Positions 9,222 to 18,479 of a stretch of DNA of 25,471 nucleotides are shown piece after piece. Within the stretch, counting starts at the first letter, position 1, and each line of letters opens with the position of its first letter. The notes under the pieces are model-generated. The model was not told the DNA's origin. It ran no database searches and saw nothing but the letters and a program-made list of their open reading frames with translations. Origin of the DNA: Polychytrium aggregatum (Eukaryota; Chytridiomycota; Chytridiomycetes; Polychytriales); the NCBI RefSeq assembly GCF_025602895.1, contig NW_026516536.1, positions 1 to 25,471 of the forward strand. The letters run 5' to 3'. Made by a program: the position numbers and the translations under genes.

Positions 9222-10043
9222 ATGAGCAACCCCCGCCCACTTCCGGAAGCCTTCCTCAAGACCTTCCGTGCCCCAGTGTTTACTGGGAAGAGCCGCTCCT
9301 CCTCGGTGGAGGACTGGCTGCAGCAACTCGAGGACTACCTCGATGCTGCCCAAGTCGCCCCCACCCACCACATCGTCGCCGCCAAGCTCTGCTTAAAGGA
9401 CCAGGCGTACCGTTGGTACCGCCGCCAAGGGTTCGACGAGCAGAGCGAAGGTGTGTTTGACGACTTCAAGGACCGCCTCCGTCGCCGCTTCGGCAGCCCC
9501 AATGCTGAACTCATTGCCCGTGACAAGCTATACTCTCTCGTGCAGCGTGGTTCTGTGACCCGCTACATCGAGGAGTTTGAAGACCTCTCCTCCCAGATTG
9601 AGGAGCTGGGCTCTGCTGATGCGATGTACCTCTTCCAGAAGGGCCTCAAGCCCAAGATCAGAGAGTACATCGCCAGCAACCCTGATGCCCGCAAGTCCCT
9701 GGACGTGATGATGGACGTTGCCGAGAACCTCGACAACGTCCAGTACCATGGCCGCCAGTTCTACCCGCAGCTGGCAGGCGGCCATCGGTCTCATCACGTC
9801 CCAGCCCGTCCGCCTCGCCCGGCCCCGCCCGCAAGACCCATGCCTGAGCCCATGGACGTTGACGTCAACGCCATGGAGGCTCGTGGCCCTCCCCGCTCCC
9901 GGTTCCAGCAAGCTGCCACTGTCTCCCCCAAGGACAGACAGAAGCAGGAGGACCTCCGCCATGGTTCCTGCTTCTTCTGTCACCGACCGGGACACCAGGC
10001 CAAGGAGTGCCCCATGAAGTCGGGAAACGGCCGACCCTACTAG
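9222..10043 (+). CDS. gag: Gag (capsid-nucocapsid) of chromovirus
   Basis: This 273-residue Gag forms the cytoplasmic virus-like particle that packages element RNA. The retrotransposon-gag region spans about residues 15-165, with [22 protein letters not shown] and the [13 protein letters not shown] helix. A Pro/Arg-rich linker follows. A single zinc knuckle C250-x2-C253-x4-H258-x4-C263 ([14 protein letters not shown]) is the nucleic-acid-binding nucleocapsid part. The ATG at 9222 is the first that gives the complete gag region and follows a 122-nt leader containing the PBS. The TAG at 10041-10043 lies inside the stem of the frameshift signal. Pol follows in the -1 frame. Confidence 0.95.
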   Translation: MSNPRPLPEAFLKTFRAPVFTGKSRSSSVEDWLQQLEDYLDAAQVAPTHHIVAAKLCLKDQAYRWYRRQGFDEQSEGVFDDFKDRLRRRFGSPNAELIARDKLYSLVQRGSVTRYIEEFEDLSSQIEELGSADAMYLFQKGLKPKIREYIASNPDARKSLDVMMDVAENLDNVQYHGRQFYPQLAGGHRSHHVPARPPRPAPPARPMPEPMDVDVNAMEARGPPRSRFQQAATVSPKDRQKQEDLRHGSCFFCHRPGHQAKECPMKSGNGRPY

Positions 10044-13000
10044 GTGGCTCTGGAGCCCTAGTAGGAGACCAACGCCGTGGATTGCTCAATGCAGTCCACG
10101 CGTCTCCAGAGGAAGTTCACCTCGCCCCCTCCCCCGAAGGAGAAACAAACCAAGTGTTGTGCGTCGTGCGAGAGGTGCATGGTGGCGCAAGCCGCCTGCC
10201 TCTCCACGAACGTGAAGAGAAAACCAAAATTGAAAACCAAAACAAAAAAGAAAATCAAGAACCCTTGAGGGACAGGACCGCCTGTGCCCTCACCCCTGTC
10301 AAGTCGTGTGTGTCGGATGCTTCCGACATGTGTCCGCAAGCCGTGGACGTCGTGTGCAATGGCGTGCTGACGCCGCAGGCCCCCGCAATGGCCGAACCCT
10401 ATCCAAAATGTCCGAGTGGCCGTGATGAAGCCAACCAAGACCAAGTGTCGCCCGTTCCCCCAAGTCAAGTCATGGTGCAGGAGGCTGTGCAGGAGGACCA
10501 TGAAGAGTCCCTGCTGTACCTCCCTGCCACCGTCCAAGGTCACACCGTCCGAATGATGGTGGACTCTGGAGCAAGCTGCAACTTTGTCAGCAGACGCTTG
10601 CTCCAGGAGCTCAACATACATGCAACCAAGAAGAAGTCGCCGATGAGTGTGGCGCTTGCAGACGATCGTGTGCAGCAGTGCACACACCAAGTGGTCCTGC
10701 GAGTGGCCCTCCATCCCAAGTACCATCCTGTCCTGTTGTTCCAAGTGATCGACACCAAGTTCGATGCCATCCTCGGCATGAGCTGGCTTGCTCGTGCCGA
10801 GCCGACTCCAGTCGTCGACTGGAAAGGCCGCACTGTCCGTGTTGGCCCTGACATTGTCCTGCAGGGCATGGCCTCACCCAACATGCCACCTCTCCTCTCA
10901 GCCATGCAATTCAAGAGGCTGATCAAGAAGGACACGTCGTTCCTCTGTGTCGTGCGTGAGGTCGACGACACCGACCAAGCCGGTCCCGGTCCCCCGCCTG
11001 TGGTGACCAAGCTGCTCGACGAGTACAAGGACGTATTCCCCGACCAGTTGCCACAATGCCTGCCACCCCAACGCACCGTCGATCATCGCATCGACATCGA
11101 ACCAGGCTCGTCGCCTCCGTCAAGACCGACGTACCAACTGTCGCTGACGGAGATGGACGAACTCAAGCGCCAGTTGGATGACCTCCTCGCCCATGGGTTC
11201 ATCCGCCCGAGCCAGTCACCGTATGGTGCACCAGTGCTCTTTGTCAAGAAGAAAGAAGGTGATCTCAGGATGTGCGTCGACTATCGCGCACTAAACAAAC
11301 AGACCATCAAGAACACCTACCCGTTGCCCAGGATCGACGAGTTGATGGATCGTCTGAGTGGAGCAAAGGTCTTTAGCAAGATAGACCTCCGCTCAGGCTA
11401 CCATCAGATCCGCATCCACGAGGATGATGTCCACAAGACCGCCTTCAGGACTCGCTACGGACTGTACGAGTTCCTAGTGCTGCCGTTCGGATTGACGAAC
11501 GCACCTGCCACGTTCATGCAGCTGATGAACGATGTGTTCCGCCAAGAGCTCGACAACTCTGTCATCGTGTACCTGGATGATATCCTTGTGTACAGCAAGG
11601 ATGAAGCGACCCATGAAGGTCATGTCGCCCGCGTGCTGGCCAAGCTACGCGAGCACAAGTTGTATGCCAAACTGTCCAAGTGTGAGTTCTTCAAGAATCA
11701 AGTCCCGTTCCTGGGACACGTTGTCTCAGGAAGAGGAATCGAAGTCGACCCCGCCAAGGTCAAGTCTGTGGTCGAGTGGCCGCCGCTCGCATGCGTCTCT
11801 GACGTGCAGTCGTTTCTCGGTCTCGTCAACTACTACCGCCGATTCATCCCCGATCTGGCGCGCACTGCCGGTCCACTCACAGACCTACTCCGCAAAGAGT
11901 GCCCCTTCGTGTGGGACCACCCACAACGCCAAGCGTTCGAGACCCTCAAGCACGCCTTGACGAACGCTCCTGTCCTCGCTGTGTTCGACCCGAACACGGA
12001 TGTCTCCGTGCACACCGACGCCTCCGACTTTGCGGTGGGAGCTGTTTTGATGCAGGAGGGAAGGCCCGTTGCCTTCGAGTCGCGCAAACTGTCCCAACAC
12101 GAGATCAACTATCCCGTGCACGAGAAGGAGCAGCTTGCGATCATCTACGCGCTGCAGAAGTTCCGAGTGTACCTCCACGGTACCGCCAAGCCCTTCAAGA
12201 TTGTGACGGACCACCAGTCACTGCGTTACCTCGACACCAAGAAGAACCTGAGCCGACGCCAAGCGCGATGGATGGAGTTCCTCGCCGAGTACAACTACGA
12301 GGTTGTATACCAGAAAGGCAAACTCAATGTGGTGCCTGACGCACTGTCCCGACGCCCCGACTACCAATTGGCGTCACTGTACGAGTCGACTGTCAGTGTC
12401 GACAACACGATGCTGGATGTTGTCCGAGACAACATCGCCAACGACAAACAGTTCGGAGAACTGTTCCGAAAGGTGTCTAAGCTCCCCAAGGACGACGAAT
12501 CATCCGAGTACACAGTGCGTGATGGCCTGCTCCTCCTGAAGAAGGACAGCCGTGTCTGTGTGCCGGACATTCCGTCGTTGAAGACCAAGTTGCTCCAAGA
12601 GGTCCACGACTCGCCCCTCGCTGGACACTTTGGAGTCGAGAAGACATACGACCGACTGGCCAAAGTCGCATACTGGCCTGGAATGAAGCGCACCGTCGAG
12701 AAGTACATCGAGTCCTGCCATACCTGCAAGATGGTCAAGTCACGCACGACCCGAGAGCAAGGATTGCTGCAACCCCTGCCTGTTCCCGACCGCCCCTGGA
12801 CCAGCATGTCCATGGATCTCATCACGCATCTACCGACGACCAAGTTGGACCACGATGCAATCGCTGTCTTTGTCGACAGGTTCAGCAAGATGGCACACTT
12901 TGTGCCGTGCCAGACGACATGCTCCGCGCCTGACCTTGCACTGCTGTTCTTCAAGCATGTGTTCAAGCACCACGGCCTCCCAAAGTCCATCGTCAGTGAT

Positions 13001-13939
13001 CGAGACCCCCGATTCACCTCCTTGTTTTGGACAAGTCTGTTCGACCATCTCGGCACCAAGCTGAACATGTCAACCTCGCACCACCAACAAACGGATGGAC
13101 AGTCCGAGCGGACGATCCGCACCCTCGAGCAATACCTGAGGACATACGCCTCGACCAGCCAAGACGACTGGGACATACAGCTGAGTCATGCAGAGTTTGC
13201 ATACAACACCGCCAAGTCGAGCACAACTGGCTTGAGCCCCTTTGAGGCGCTCTACGGATTCCAGCCTGATGTTCCCACCTCCTTGACACTGACCGAGTCC
13301 ACGGCTGGATTGCCTCCCAAACCAAGTGCCTTTGTCAAAGATCATCAAGTCCGACACAAGATGATCGCCGACGCGCTCACGGATGCGCAACAAGTGATGG
13401 CGAAGTACTACGACCGCCGACACCAGGATGTCTCCTTTGAAGTTGGAGACCTTGTCTACCTGGACGCCGACAACATCAAGGTCCCCGAAGCCCAGTCAAA
13501 GAAGTTGTTGCCCAAGTACCGAGGACCGTTCAAGATAGCGGCCCGACCCAGTCCCCTCAACTACCTGTTGGACTTGCCACCTGGAAGCAAGCTCCATCCT
13601 GTCTTCCATGTGTCCAAGCTGCGTCGCCACACGACCCGCAGTCCAGCACAGTTCCCCGACGCCGACGAAGGTGTCCCGGACGACGCACCACTGGAAGACG
13701 ACCTCGGACAATACTATACTCAAGAATATGAAGTCGAAAGGATCGTGAGGCACAAGAAAGTGGCTGATGGGTCACTTCGGTTTTATGTCAAGTGGGTTGG
13801 TTACCCACACTCGGGCAACACATGGCAAACACTGGAGGACTTGTCCCATGCACCCGAGGAGCTGAGTAAATACGGTAAACACCTCGAGGAGCCCCAAATA
13901 AAGAGCACACGCAGGGCTCCTCGCAGGAAGCCTTCTTAA
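10007..13939 (+). CDS. pol: Pol polyprotein: protease, RT, RNase H, integrase, chromodomain
   Basis: This is an open frame of 1310 codons, expressed as Gag-Pol by -1 frameshifting. Coding in this frame is expected from 10028; the frame opens at a GTG and its first ATG is near 10329. The order is an aspartic protease (VDSGAS, D186); RT ([35 protein letters not shown] at 522-525); RNase H (VHTDAS with D671, [15 protein letters not shown]); the integrase zinc finger H867/H874/C904/C907; the integrase core D937, D998 and E1034 (35 residues between the last two); a GPF module; and a chromodomain at about 1240-1290 (YEVERIV, YVKWVGY). All catalytic residues looked for are present. An A-rich stretch at 10209-10262 encodes a Lys/Glu/Asn-rich linker before the protease. 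The stop is nine bases before the 3' LTR. Confidence 0.96.
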   Translation: MPHEVGKRPTLLGGSGALVGDQRRGLLNAVHASPEEVHLAPSPEGETNQVLCVVREVHGGASRLPLHEREEKTKIENQNKKENQEPLRDRTACALTPVKSCVSDASDMCPQAVDVVCNGVLTPQAPAMAEPYPKCPSGRDEANQDQVSPVPPSQVMVQEAVQEDHEESLLYLPATVQGHTVRMMVDSGASCNFVSRRLLQELNIHATKKKSPMSVALADDRVQQCTHQVVLRVALHPKYHPVLLFQVIDTKFDAILGMSWLARAEPTPVVDWKGRTVRVGPDIVLQGMASPNMPPLLSAMQFKRLIKKDTSFLCVVREVDDTDQAGPGPPPVVTKLLDEYKDVFPDQLPQCLPPQRTVDHRIDIEPGSSPPSRPTYQLSLTEMDELKRQLDDLLAHGFIRPSQSPYGAPVLFVKKKEGDLRMCVDYRALNKQTIKNTYPLPRIDELMDRLSGAKVFSKIDLRSGYHQIRIHEDDVHKTAFRTRYGLYEFLVLPFGLTNAPATFMQLMNDVFRQELDNSVIVYLDDILVYSKDEATHEGHVARVLAKLREHKLYAKLSKCEFFKNQVPFLGHVVSGRGIEVDPAKVKSVVEWPPLACVSDVQSFLGLVNYYRRFIPDLARTAGPLTDLLRKECPFVWDHPQRQAFETLKHALTNAPVLAVFDPNTDVSVHTDASDFAVGAVLMQEGRPVAFESRKLSQHEINYPVHEKEQLAIIYALQKFRVYLHGTAKPFKIVTDHQSLRYLDTKKNLSRRQARWMEFLAEYNYEVVYQKGKLNVVPDALSRRPDYQLASLYESTVSVDNTMLDVVRDNIANDKQFGELFRKVSKLPKDDESSEYTVRDGLLLLKKDSRVCVPDIPSLKTKLLQEVHDSPLAGHFGVEKTYDRLAKVAYWPGMKRTVEKYIESCHTCKMVKSRTTREQGLLQPLPVPDRPWTSMSMDLITHLPTTKLDHDAIAVFVDRFSKMAHFVPCQTTCSAPDLALLFFKHVFKHHGLPKSIVSDRDPRFTSLFWTSLFDHLGTKLNMSTSHHQQTDGQSERTIRTLEQYLRTYASTSQDDWDIQLSHAEFAYNTAKSSTTGLSPFEALYGFQPDVPTSLTLTESTAGLPPKPSAFVKDHQVRHKMIADALTDAQQVMAKYYDRRHQDVSFEVGDLVYLDADNIKVPEAQSKKLLPKYRGPFKIAARPSPLNYLLDLPPGSKLHPVFHVSKLRRHTTRSPAQFPDADEGVPDDAPLEDDLGQYYTQEYEVERIVRHKKVADGSLRFYVKWVGYPHSGNTWQTLEDLSHAPEELSKYGKHLEEPQIKSTRRAPRRKPS
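10022..10065 (+). promoter_or_regulatory. Programmed -1 ribosomal frameshift signal (gag/pol)
   Basis: The slippery heptamer G GGA AAC lies at 10022-10028, phased exactly as X XXY YYZ in the gag frame (codons TCG-GGA-AAC). A 7-nt spacer (10029-10035) follows. Then comes a hairpin with a perfect 9-bp stem, CCTACTAGG (10036-10044) against CCTAGTAGG (10057-10065), and possible extra GC pairs inside the 12-nt loop. The gag stop codon sits in the 5' arm. The -1 frame leads straight into pol, which has no ATG near its beginning. All elements of a canonical eukaryotic or retroviral -1 signal are present. Efficiency cannot be judged. Confidence 0.88.
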
Positions 13940-13948
13940 GTGTGGGAG
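13938..13948 (+). promoter_or_regulatory. Putative polypurine tract
   Basis: AAGTGTGGGAG directly precedes the LTR and overlaps the pol TAA. It is purine-rich with two T interruptions, in the position where plus-strand DNA synthesis is primed. The same bases precede the LTRs at 1221 and 14981. Confidence 0.5.
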
Positions 13949-14257
13949 TGTAGGAGATGGTATCTCCGACGCTGTGCTGCGCGTACTGCGCGTACTGCGC
14001 GGCGCAGTGGGTCGTGACCTGTGCTGCGCTTTGCGTTTTCACGCACCGCAGGCAGGCCACCGCAGGGTATACCTGCGGGTTGCCCCCGTTCCCCCCGTTT
14101 GTCTGGAGTTCGGTTTTATCGTGAATAAACGTAAGTGCTCCCCGAGCTCACCCGTCCGCTAGAGTAGCCTAGCACCGCCCTGTTCTGCCCCGTCCTGTCT
14201 TGTCTTGTACCCCCTCCCTCCCCGTCTTGCCCCAACGTCCCAGTAGTGGACGTTACA
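13949..14257 (+). repeat. Middle LTR (3' LTR of copy A, shared with the deleted copy)
   Basis: A 309-bp LTR, TGTA...TACA. On the left is the normal pol/PPT end. On the right, the exact LTR terminus is joined to position 12038-equivalent pol sequence (GGAGCTG) instead of a PBS or host DNA. Confidence 0.95.
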
Positions 14258-14971
14258 GGAGCTGTTTTGATGCAGGAGGGAAGGCCCGTTGCCTTCGAGT
14301 CGCGCAAACTGTCCCAACACGAGATCAACTATCCCGTGCACGAGAAGGAGCAGCTTGCGATCATCTACGCGCTGCAGAAGTTCCGAGTGTACCTCCACGG
14401 TACCGCCAAGCCCTTCAAGATTGTGACGGACCACCAGTCACTGCGTTACCTCGACACCAAGAAGAACCTGAGCCGACGCCAAGCGCGATGGATGGAGTTC
14501 CTCGCCGAGTACAACTACGAGGTTGTATACCAGAAAGGCAAACTCAATGTGGTGCCTGACGCACTGTCCCGACGCCCCGACTACCAATTGGCGTCACTGT
14601 ACGAGTCGACTGTCAGTGTCGACAACACGATGCTGGATGTTGTCCGAGACAACATCGCCAACGACAAACAGTTCGGAGAACTGTTCCGAAAGGTGTCTAA
14701 GCTCCCCAAGGACGACGCACCACTGGAAGACGACCTCGGACAATACTATACTCAAGAATATGAAGTCGAAAGGATCGTGAGGCACAAGAAAGTGGCTGAT
14801 GGGTCACTTCGGTTTTATGTCAAGTGGGTTGGTTACCCACACTCGGGCAACACATGGCAAACACTGGAGGACTTGTCCCATGCACCCGAGGAGCTGAGTA
14901 AATACGGTAAACACCTCGAGGAGCCCCAAATAAAGAGCACACGCAGGGCTCCTCGCAGGAAGCCTTCTTAA
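14258..14971 (+). pseudogene. Internally deleted pol: RNase H fragment fused to chromodomain
   Basis: The frame stays open across the deletion and ends at the normal pol stop. It carries the latter part of RNase H ([15 protein letters not shown]) without the first catalytic Asp, then KLPKDD joined directly to the acidic segment before the chromodomain, then the complete chromodomain and basic tail. The deletion is 1188 bp (396 codons, in frame) and its ends share the 8-bp repeat GGACGACG, found at 12490-12497 and 13678-13685 of the complete copy. The first ATG is at 14270; the frame also extends back into the LTR. If transcribed it could give a roughly 230-residue chromodomain protein without enzymatic activity, which is inference. 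Confidence 0.88.
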
Positions 14972-14980
14972 GTGTGGGAG

Positions 14981-15289
14981 TGTAGGAGATGGTATCTCCG
15001 ACGCTGTGCTGCGCGTACTGCGCGTACTGCGCGGCGCAGTGGGTCGTGACCTGTGCTGCGCTTTGCGTTTTCACGCACCGCAGGCAGGCCACCGCAGGGT
15101 ATACCTGCGGGTTGCCCCCGTTCCCCCCGTTTGTCTGGAGTTCGGTTTTATCGTGAATAAACGTAAGTGCTCCCCGAGCTCACCCGTCCGCTAGAGTAGC
15201 CTAGCACCGCCCTGTTCTGCCCCGTCCTGTCTTGTCTTGTACCCCCTCCCTCCCCGTCTTGCCCCAACGTCCCAGTAGTGGACGTTACA
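14981..15289 (+). repeat. 3' LTR of deleted chromovirus copy B
   Basis: The fourth copy of the 309-bp LTR, with AATAAA at 15156-15161. Its right flank GCCCA (15290-15294) is LINE copy 3 sequence and the candidate target duplication of this insertion. It does not match the left flank of the cluster (GGCGT). Confidence 0.95.
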
Positions 15290-15290
15290 G

Positions 15291-18200
15291 CCCACGCCGC
15301 TCCGTGGCAGGGAGAAGATCCTCGAGGACACTGTCTCCCGCGCCGGTCTCCGCGTTGTGCCTCCAGCTGTGATCCCGACCCACACCCGGCAGCGGGGTCC
15401 CAGCTGGACAACGATCGACTACATCTTTGTGTCGCATCGCCAGGCCAACAACGACCCGCTGCTGCAGGTCGACACTGCCGGTGCCTTCCGTGGCCAGTCC
15501 GACCACTTCCCCATCTGGGCGACTCTGCGGGTACAGCCAAAGTACTACCCAAAGGTCGACCAATGGCAGTGGAAGATCGCCCAGCTCGAGGATCCTGCCG
15601 TCCGCGCCCAGTACCTCTTGGCGCTGCTGGACGAGCGCGAACGCGGTCTGCAGCGCATCCAGGCTGCACTCCGGCCAATCTCAAGGGGATCGGTCATTCC
15701 GATCTCGGAGAGTGCGGCCCAGGACTGCATCGACCGCGCCTGGTCCATCATGATCGCCCTGATCACCACCGCTGCCGACTCCACCATCGGCAAGGCTTCC
15801 ATCAAGACCGTCTGGAAGGACCCGGCCCTGATCCCCGAGATGCGGCAGCTTCGCGAGAGGCGCCGCGATCTCATCTACCAGCTCAAGTTGCCCGGGCTCT
15901 CCCTCCGCGTCGCCGAGGACAAGCGCGCCGAACTCCGCGCTGTCCGCAAACAAGAAAAGAACCTCATCGTCCAGTCCCGCCGAGCAGCCGAGACCCTGGC
16001 CATGAACAAGCTGCACTCCCTCAACGCTTCCGAGGTCGCCAAGTCCCTGGCCGCCATGAAGAAGCGCAAGGAGCTCGACGACGCCTTCCACTTTGACAAC
16101 TCGGACGAGGCCCTCGAGCGACTTGTGGTCCACTACGGCAAGGTCTCCTCGCACTCCCAGGACACCCCCGGTGCCGCCTTTGACCGGACCGTCGGCCCAA
16201 GACCCCTGGACACTGTTCCGCGCCTGCTCCCCGAGGACCGCTCCATTCCCCGATTGTCGTCGGACGAGGTGGCCGATGCCATCGTCAAGTCCCCCAAGCG
16301 CAAGTCTTCCGGCCCGGACAAGATCAAGGCCGAGATGCTGCACCCTGTCGCTCCCGTGGTCGCTCCCTGGCTCCGGGCCATCCTGCTGGCCGCCCTCAAG
16401 GCCTCCGTCGTCCCGACCGAGTGGAACACTGTCCTGATCCACCCGGTCTACAAGAACAAGGGTTCGATCCTCGATCCGGCCATGTACCGGCCCATCGGGT
16501 TGACCCAGGTCCTCCGCAAGATCGCCGAGCGAGTCCTGCTGCCGTTCCTCACCCGCGAGATCGGCATCATGGACATTGCCCAGGGAGGCTTCCGCCCGGA
16601 CCGAGGCACCCTCGACCAGGTGTACTCGCTCGACGCTCTTGTCCGCATGAACAAGATCCGCGACGACGAGTACAGCCTGGTCTTCCTCGACATCAAGGCC
16701 GCCTACGACACTGTCTGGCGGGAGCGCCTCTGGGACAAGATCGCCACCCGAGGTGCTGGTCCGGTCGCCGTCGGGGTCCTCAGGGCCATGTTCGACCGCA
16801 CTCTTGTCCGCGTCGCCAGCAAGGGCCGCACGTCGCAGCCTGTGTGGCTGCAGAAGGGTCTCATCCAAGGCTCGGTCCTGAGTCCCCTTCTGTTCAGTGC
16901 CCACATTGACGACCTGCCTGGACTGCTCCGAGCCGAGGACGGACTTGTGCTTGCCTCGAGTCGCCACCACCGTCTCCGGGTCAACTCGCTCTGGTTTGCC
17001 GATGACGGTGTCCTCATCTGTCCGGCTGGCCGCACCCAGGCCATGCTGGATATCTGCGAACGCCACAGCATCGACAACCGGTACCGCTTCTCGCCTCCCA
17101 AGTGCGAGGTGCTGTACTCGGCCTGCAACGTCGACCAGCTCCATCCCGCCAAGCTGTACGGCACCGAGCTGCCCAAGGTCCTCCAGTTCCGCTACCTCGG
17201 TGTCATGGTCGACATTGACGGATTCCGCCCGGACCTCCAGTTCGACAAGCTCCTCCGCAAGGTCCACATGGTCACCGACACCGTGGTTGGACTCGGCATC
17301 ACCCTCGGCAAGGTCTCGGCCAAGACCATCACCCAGGTCTACAAGACCTTTGTGCGGCCGACCCTCGAATACGGGATGGCCATGGACATCCCCGACCCAG
17401 CTCTGCGCGACCGCCTCGACGACGCCCAGATGACGGCCCTCCGCACCATGTTCCGCGTCGGCCCCGGCACTCCCGTCGGTGCCATGCACCTCAACTGCGG
17501 CCTTCCCAAGATGTCGGTCCGTGTCAAGATGCTGGCCCTGCAGAACTGGGCCCGCTGGGACGACCAAGTCTCTGACGGCGACAAGATGCTGTCGATGATC
17601 CTGCGCAACAAGATCATTGCGCCCTACCACCCCGACCAGTTCCTCGGCCAAGGAGTCCGAGCCGATCCGCACTGGGCCATGGTGGTCCGCCGACAAGAGG
17701 CCGACCACTCCCTCACGGCCACGGAGATCTACCGAGGCAAGACCCGACACCAGCCGCCGCCGCCCGGACCGCCCCGACCCCAGCCCGTCCCGATCAAGAC
17801 CCTCATCTTCGAGGACCACATGAAGAACGGCTTCGACCGCTCCAAGCAGCTCACCGCCGCCTGCACCCCGTCGACCAAGATGTCGGGACTCTGGGAGGCT
17901 CGCGGGTACCAAGGATCCATGATCATGCTCATGTTCATGGTCCGATGGCGACTCGGTGCTCTCCCAGGCCACTTCAGATTTGGCTACCGCAAGTGCAAGA
18001 ACCTGGCTCGACACGGATCCGGGATCGACTTGACCAGGACCCACGCACAGCAGTGTGTGGATCCGCATCAAGTCCTGGTCCGCAAGGTCGCAGCCCTCAA
18101 GACGGCCCACCCGACTTGGGTGGAAAGTGGTATAGCCGGAGTGGGACCAGTGGACAAGCTGCTGGACCTGCTCAGTTTCGATCGCACTCCCCCTCGCAGT

Positions 18201-18479
18201 CGCACCCCTCCCGCACTTGGATCACTTGCTGCTCATGTACCCGCTCCCCGCACTGCCTTCCGAGCATTCGCACTTGGTGCACACCCAGCACCACCACCCA
18301 CTCCCACACCCAGTGTAGTCCCACCCTTGCAGTCTCTCCCTGCACCCTCATCACAGCGTAGTATAGTGTCAGCACTTGTCATTCCTCCACCCCGACCCCC
18401 CCTCGATCCTGCTGTTCCCTTGTGGGAACTGCTCGAAAATGTGTTCACCCGCTTGGTCTCAGACCTTGTGGGCAGCTGA
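15291..18479 (+). CDS. LINE ORF2 protein (APE C-terminal half, RT, CHHC), 5'-partial
   Basis: This is the best-preserved ORF2 in the window, with 1062 continuous residues. About 162 N-terminal residues are missing compared with copy 4, so the full protein would be about 1224 residues. ORF2 nicks target DNA and primes reverse transcription from it. Seen: the IDYIF and SDH (70-72) motifs of the endonuclease; an Arg/Lys-rich helical segment; RT with FLDIKAAYD (D467), GSVLSPLLF and FADD (569-572); and a C-terminal cluster C902-x5-H908-x9-H918-x3-C922, probably a variant of the Cys/His motif common in LINE C-termini. No RNase H domain is recognised. The tail after about residue 960 is Pro-rich. 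The first codon here is set by the LTR junction and is not a native start. Confidence 0.93.
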   Translation, partial: PTPLRGREKILEDTVSRAGLRVVPPAVIPTHTRQRGPSWTTIDYIFVSHRQANNDPLLQVDTAGAFRGQSDHFPIWATLRVQPKYYPKVDQWQWKIAQLEDPAVRAQYLLALLDERERGLQRIQAALRPISRGSVIPISESAAQDCIDRAWSIMIALITTAADSTIGKASIKTVWKDPALIPEMRQLRERRRDLIYQLKLPGLSLRVAEDKRAELRAVRKQEKNLIVQSRRAAETLAMNKLHSLNASEVAKSLAAMKKRKELDDAFHFDNSDEALERLVVHYGKVSSHSQDTPGAAFDRTVGPRPLDTVPRLLPEDRSIPRLSSDEVADAIVKSPKRKSSGPDKIKAEMLHPVAPVVAPWLRAILLAALKASVVPTEWNTVLIHPVYKNKGSILDPAMYRPIGLTQVLRKIAERVLLPFLTREIGIMDIAQGGFRPDRGTLDQVYSLDALVRMNKIRDDEYSLVFLDIKAAYDTVWRERLWDKIATRGAGPVAVGVLRAMFDRTLVRVASKGRTSQPVWLQKGLIQGSVLSPLLFSAHIDDLPGLLRAEDGLVLASSRHHRLRVNSLWFADDGVLICPAGRTQAMLDICERHSIDNRYRFSPPKCEVLYSACNVDQLHPAKLYGTELPKVLQFRYLGVMVDIDGFRPDLQFDKLLRKVHMVTDTVVGLGITLGKVSAKTITQVYKTFVRPTLEYGMAMDIPDPALRDRLDDAQMTALRTMFRVGPGTPVGAMHLNCGLPKMSVRVKMLALQNWARWDDQVSDGDKMLSMILRNKIIAPYHPDQFLGQGVRADPHWAMVVRRQEADHSLTATEIYRGKTRHQPPPPGPPRPQPVPIKTLIFEDHMKNGFDRSKQLTAACTPSTKMSGLWEARGYQGSMIMLMFMVRWRLGALPGHFRFGYRKCKNLARHGSGIDLTRTHAQQCVDPHQVLVRKVAALKTAHPTWVESGIAGVGPVDKLLDLLSFDRTPPRSRTPPALGSLAAHVPAPRTAFRAFALGAHPAPPPTPTPSVVPPLQSLPAPSSQRSIVSALVIPPPRPPLDPAVPLWELLENVFTRLVSDLVGS

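Larger units (their letters stand above)
8791..14257 (+). mobile_element. Complete Ty3/gypsy chromovirus (copy A)
   Basis: This is a 5467-bp full-length element in the order LTR (8791-9099), PBS (9100), leader, gag (9222-10043), -1 frameshift signal, pol (10007-13939), short purine-rich tract and LTR (13949-14257). The domain order PR-RT-RH-IN-CHD puts it in the chromovirus branch of Metaviridae. The LTRs look identical and both ORFs are intact, so it appears recently inserted and potentially autonomous. Its flanks do not match: LINE sequence (GGCGT) on the left, and pol sequence of another element (GGAGC) on the right. Confidence 0.96.
14258..15289 (+). mobile_element. Deleted chromovirus remnant (copy B)
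   Basis: This is 723 bp of internal sequence plus a 3' LTR (14981-15289). The internal part starts within the RNase H region (equals 12038), has lost 1188 bp (12498-13685 equivalents), and then continues through the chromodomain to the stop. PBS, gag, protease, RT and integrase are absent, so it cannot move by itself. The right LTR end abuts LINE copy 3. Confidence 0.93.

Noticed and set aside
10007..10043. Independent start of pol at the GTG at 10007
   Set aside because: The frame begins inside gag without an ATG, and the phased slippery site and hairpin explain pol expression better.
8791..15289. Simple insertion of one element with a target-site duplication into LINE copy 2
   Set aside because: The flanks are GGCGT and GCCCA, and the LINE on the right is in the opposite orientation and overlaps the left one in element coordinates, so it is not the other half of copy 2.
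15681..18110. Antisense frame of 809 codons over LINE copy 3
   Set aside because: It is the same shadow as in copies 1 and 2; no motif, and it is kept open only because the sense codons avoid A/T-ending forms.
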